Assembly: GCF_014805685.1 (NCBI RefSeq)
Contig: NC_060885.1
Span: 29,572,632 to 29,636,631, forward strand
Direction of reading: 5' to 3'
DNA: 64,000 bases
Origin: Silurus meridionalis
Lineage: Eukaryota > Chordata > Actinopteri > Siluriformes > Siluridae
The position numbers and the translations under genes are program-made. Positions 58,987 through 64,000 of the stretch are shown here, in pieces; within the stretch, counting starts at the first letter, position 1; each line of letters opens with the position of its first letter. The notes beneath the pieces are model-generated. The model searched no databases. It had not been told where the DNA came from and worked only from the letters and a program-made list of their open reading frames with translations.

Positions 58987-59410
58987 AATCAGGCATAACA
59001 TTATGACCACAAGCCTATTATTATGTTGGTCCCCCTTTGCTGCTAAAACAGTCCTGATCCATCTCGCGTTAACAGCATTAACATCTTCCGCAATTTGAGC
59101 TACAGGAGCTTGTCTGTTGGACCGGACCACACGGGGCAGCCTTTACTCTCCACGAATAAGTGAGCCTTGACCCTGTCACCAGGGCACCACTGTCCCTTCA
59201 TTGGATCCCTTTTGATAGATACTGACCGCTGCAGACTGGAAACACCCCACAAGAGCTGCAGTTTTGGAGATGCCCTGACCCAGTCGTCTAGCCATCATAA
59301 TTTGTCAAATCCTTACGCTCGCTGCCTAATATATTCCACCCCCTAACAGGTGCCTTGATAAAGAGATAATCAGAGTTATTCACTTCACCGGTCATAATGT
59401 TATGCCTAAT
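58987..59410 (-). mobile_element. Tc1-type element retaining transposase N-terminus
   Basis: ATCAGGCATAACATTATGAC (58988) and GTCATAATGTTATGCCTAAT (59391) are inverted ends matching at 19 of 20 positions. The 420-bp interior keeps only the DNA-binding part of a transposase on the minus strand. Confidence 0.8.
59030..59300 (-). pseudogene. Tc1 transposase N-terminal (helix-turn-helix) fragment
   Basis: On the minus strand the frame reads MARRLGQGISKTAALVGCFQ, then SAVVSIYQKGS and, after a frame change, LPRVVRSNRQAPVAQIAEDV, NAVNARW. This is the paired-like helix-turn-helix domain that binds the inverted ends. The catalytic domain is absent. Confidence 0.75.
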
Positions 59411-60258
59411 CGATGTTTATCACCATGTCAAATGCAAATAGGTGTGCAAATTTACTTCACAACTTACTGAACCCAAAAGGTCAACGTGGAAGGATAACGT
59501 CATTCAGAACGTCTCTATCCACTGACCAGCTCAACCTCACACAGAAGATTAAACCCAGTAACTTGACATCTTTACAGTCTGATAAGAATCAAGATTCCAG
59601 CAGAAAAAAGGGTCAAGAGTCGGCCATCACTGCAGAGGAGATGGGAGTTGGAGTCTGGAATATTTTTTGCTGTTGTTATTGTTATTGTCCTGTCTGTCTG
59701 GAACACCTGCTGCAGTTATCAGCATTGCTAATTATGTCCCAGAACTGAGACGCGTCGCTAACCTTCAGGCCGAATCAAGATCGCGGTCTCAATCTGTGCC
59801 GGATTCCTTTCATTGTTGCTCTCAGCACCAGATCACTCCAGGTCACCACTGACAAGTAAATTGCTATTCAAGACTCTCACTTGTGCATTCTGGCTACTGT
59901 GCCAGCAATTTAAATGTGGGCTTATCAAGACAGAGGGGGGAAAAAAAGAAAGAAGACAAATTTGGACACAATGTAGACGCACTCAAATTTCAAGGCCACC
60001 TTCAGTGCCTTTCATAAAAAACACACCCGGGGTCTGGACCCACACATTCTCCAAGATAAATGTTTTCGGAAGATGGAACAGGTTGTAAGAGTGCCGTTAT
60101 TTTTCTGTTGTTTGGTTCGCATAATGCATCCATAATTCACAAAAATTTATATGTGTACCCAATAATAATAATACAAAGATGTTGAAATGTTATTTTTTAT
60201 TTTTTGAAGGAGTCTCCAGTGTCAGTGCTTCATAACAATCATCGCTAATTGGCATTTT
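59411..60258. other. No recognisable gene
   Basis: A 111-codon open frame (59413-59748) has no recognisable domain. Confidence 0.35.
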
Positions 60259-60758
60259 TCCAGTACTGGTGATAAGTCGTTCATGAACGATTCTTTAACG
60301 TGACATAGAAGAACAAGTAGTCTCAAAAAGTGATTCGTTCATTTTCTACTGGATACGCACGAGCAAAGCATAAAACAAAATTTTCATAGGTTATGTACAG
60401 GAAACAGAATTGAGTAGTGACTTGACTCTAGTCCGAGTCGTTCCTTCTTTAATCACGTGACTCCCATATTCGCCATGCAGTACATTACACAGGAAACAGA
60501 ATCCCATGAGTCGTTTGTTCTTTTGTCACCTGACTTTCATATATACTATGCAGTTCTATATACACACAAAAATTCTTGAAACTATAGTCAATGTTTGTGT
60601 TTGCAGATATGTTGGGGGATCTGCTTATTGAAAATGGAACATTTTATTTTATTTCTGATGAACTAAATGATTCAAAAACAGATTTGTTCATTTTAATGAA
60701 TGGTATTTAAAGAACCAAGTCACTAAAATTATTTGAACTTTCCATCACTTTCCAGTAC
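60259..60758. mobile_element. hAT-like MITE with 8-bp target duplication
   Basis: TCCAGTAC flanks the element at 60259-60266 and 60751-60758. The ends are TGGTGATAAG on the left and the complement AAGTGATGGA on the right. The 484-bp interior (60267-60750) is rich in GTTCATGAACGA- and GATTCGTTCATTTT-like words and non-coding. An 8-bp duplication is the hAT signature. Confidence 0.7.
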
Positions 60759-60889
60759 CAGACGAAGGAATTTATGCTTTGCTATTACTCTGTAACTTGA
60801 CAAGCAACATATTGTTTTTTTTATGTCTTATTAGCTTTGAGAGAGATAGCGAGAGAGAGAGGCTGTTGCTAGGATGATTTCTACTAGTT

Positions 60890-60893
<4 letters not shown>

Positions 60894-60949
<56 letters not shown>
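60894..60949. repeat. (TA)n microsatellite
   Basis: About 27 TA units. Confidence 0.95.
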
Positions 60950-60954
<5 letters not shown>

Positions 60955-61061
60955 TAAATTTTTATTTTCATTTTTTTGATTAGTCACTGTGCAGTTTGTA
61001 TAGCAGTATAGATTTACTGTCCTCTAAAATTAATAAAACATACAGCTATTATTGTCAAAAT

Positions 61062-62036
61062 GGCTGGCAGCAAAAGTAAGTACACCCTAAGTGATAACAG
61101 CTGTACGTCATGTAACCATGCAAAGCCACATGTCCTATTCATCACATTCGTGTTTTTGCCTGCTTAACCGGACCATACAAATTTATGTATCTTGTATTAG
61201 AGCAGTTACAAATTTCAATGCTAGAATCGGAGTTGTTGCTCTCTACAAAGATGGCCAAGGCTACAAGAAGATCGGTAAAAACCTGAAACTGAGTTACAGT
61301 ACAGTGGCCAGGGTCATACAGAGGTTTTCCAAGACGGGTTCCACTTGAAACAGACCTCGCAAGGGTCAATCAAAGAAGTTGAGTCCTCGTGCTGTGCATC
61401 TGGTGCAGAAGCTGCTTAAAAAAACAGATGTACAAGTGCTGCCAGCATTGCTTTAGAGGTTGCTGAAAACAAAGGTCAGCTTGTTAGCGTTCAGACCATA
61501 CGCCGCACACTGCAATAAGTCGGTTTGCATGCCGGTCGTCCCAGAAGGAAGCCTCTTCTAAAGTTGGCTCACAAGAAAGCCCACACAGTTTGCTGAAGAC
61601 AACCTGTCCAAAAGCATGAATTACTGGAGCCATGCTGGTGTATAGCAAGTGTGGCAACGCCCTGATGAGAAGTACAAAGAAAATTGTCTCTTGCCTACAG
61701 TCAAGCATGGTGGTGGTAGCATCATGGTCTGGGGCTGCATAAATGCTGTTGGTACTGGGGAGCTGCAGTTCATTGAGGATAACATGGATTCCAACATGTA
61801 CTGTGAGATTCTGAAGCAGAACATGATGCTCTTTTTTTAGAATCTGTGCCCAACATGATAATGACCCCAAACACACCACCAAGATGACAAATGCCTTGCT
61901 GAGGAAGCTGAAGGTGAAGGTGATGAAGTGACCAAGTATGTCTCCAGGCCCAAACACTATTGTTTTAATCAGAAGAGCTCTAGGGCCTCAATCAGGTTCT
62001 CTGAATAAGGCAGCTGCCAAATGCCATGAATGCGAA
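61062..62036 (+). mobile_element. Tc1 transposon, left end plus decayed transposase
   Basis: The left end GGCTGGCAGCAAAAGTAAGT then ACACCCTAAGTGATAAC is followed by a transposase relic. A matching inverted right end was not found. The last bases (AATAAGGCAGCTGCCAAATG) resemble an L2 tail instead. Confidence 0.72.
61205..61945 (+). pseudogene. Tc1 transposase, frameshifted
   Basis: The frame reads FNARIGVVALYKDGQGYKKI, GKNLKLSYSTVARVIQRFSK (helix-turn-helix) to a stop at 61348. It resumes later with DEKYKENCLLPTVKHGGGSI and MVWGCINAVGTGELQFIED, and HDNDPKHTTKM in another frame (second catalytic aspartate). The segment with the first aspartate is damaged and the DLNPIE word is unrecognisable. 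There are at least four breaks. Confidence 0.82.
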
Positions 62037-62629
62037 TGAGGTTTTTCGGATATCTGATATAACTACAAATGGATAAAAAGTGTTAAAGGAGTGTTCCCAA
62101 ATCCAACGAGGTAACGGGAGCTTGTCGTCATCGTCCTCATGGCCCTCGTGTTGCTTATTAGATGCTTATTAGTGTGTCTTTCAGGTATTTCCAAATCCCT
62201 GGTGCTCAACTCATTCACGTATTTGTGTCCCTGTCCTTATTTTCACCCTGACCTACTTCTTTCCTCTGTGTCAAAACACACAAATGTGGTGTTCAACGCT
62301 ACTGTGATCGCCGTGTGCTTATTTTCACAGAAGATTCTGGCCCAGGAAAAAAAGGAAGCAGAAGTGTTCATGTTCCAGAAAGTTCTAGGCCGGTTTAATC
62401 ACTACGCACCACAGACCAAAGTTGTCAGTGTTTCATTAAAAGCAGGTTTTTGGATGGTAAAGCTGTTAAGCCTATTGATTAAAGACTTGAACAAGACTAG
62501 CATAAAACAAACAAACAAACAAATAAATAAATGCCTAATTAACGACATACCAGAAAGGATAGTCGAATACACAATTCACTAAACAGTCTATCACAACCAT
62601 GACTACCTTTATTACCTTCAATGTATAAA
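62037..62629. other. No recognisable gene
   Basis: A 147-codon open frame (62139-62582) has a hydrophobic start and AQEKKEAEVFMFQKVLGRFN but no domain I know. I would not call it a gene. Confidence 0.3.
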
Positions 62630-62700
62630 AAAATGGCAACAAAAGTAAATACACCCTAAGTGATAACAGCTGTATGTCGTGTAACCGTGCAAGAGAGTAA
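62630..62700 (+). mobile_element. Second Tc1 left-end fragment
   Basis: AATGGCAACAAAAGTAAATA then CACCCTAAGTGATAACAGCT repeats the end at 61062 in the same orientation, about 85% identical over 65 bp. Confidence 0.75.

Positions 62701-64000
<1,300 letters not shown>

Noticed and set aside
62139..62582. 147-codon open frame as a secreted protein
   Set aside because: The start is hydrophobic but the rest is AT-rich with no domain, and it lies between two Tc1 remnants. It could not be supported.

Overview
This window looks like teleost fish nuclear DNA. It is AT-rich, full of long CA/GT, TA, GATA and ATT microsatellites, and packed with the transposon mixture typical of fish: Tc1/mariner, pogo, hAT-like, DIRS, CR1/L2-group and RTE-type LINEs, and tRNA-derived SINEs. 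I could not find a convincing exon of a single-copy host gene on either strand. It therefore reads as intergenic or deep intronic sequence. The species cannot be fixed from the sequence alone.

Layout. At 1-412 lies the end of a DIRS tyrosine-recombinase retrotransposon. At 3660-4255 is the 3' end of an L2/CR1-type LINE. From 4850 to 11345 there are four copies of one Tc1-derived element; the second carries a young tRNA-Glu-type SINE with a perfect 19-bp target duplication. At 12708-16360 is the main element of the window: a nearly complete CR1-group LINE with frameshifted endonuclease, an open 403-codon reverse transcriptase, a TTGAC-repeat tail and a 10-bp target duplication. At 17775-19025 is a rearranged DIRS element whose internal gap corresponds to a segment found inverted next to it.

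From 19.6 to 34.3 kb are SINE copies, three unclassified repeat families, a 5'-truncated LINE with a 33-bp minisatellite in its tail, and Tc1 and RTE ends. At 35089-36212 is a long-inverted-repeat (foldback) element; a second copy (38695-40660) is split by an insertion and then by a pogo-like element flanked by TA. From 41.9 kb onward there are an RTE 3' end, a Tc1 fragment with a 28-bp triplication, a Tc1 element with both ends (50921-52167), an internally deleted mariner, a Tc1 N-terminal relic with intact inverted ends, a hAT-like MITE with an 8-bp target duplication, another Tc1 transposase relic and a perfect (TG)24(CA)24 palindrome.

The elements do not form a pathway, but their nesting gives a relative history: old Tc1-derived and foldback copies were later hit by the SINE and by pogo. 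One functional link is visible. The tRNA-Glu-type SINE shares its 3' tail with the RTE LINE at 42.2 kb, which suggests that an RTE machinery mobilised the SINE.
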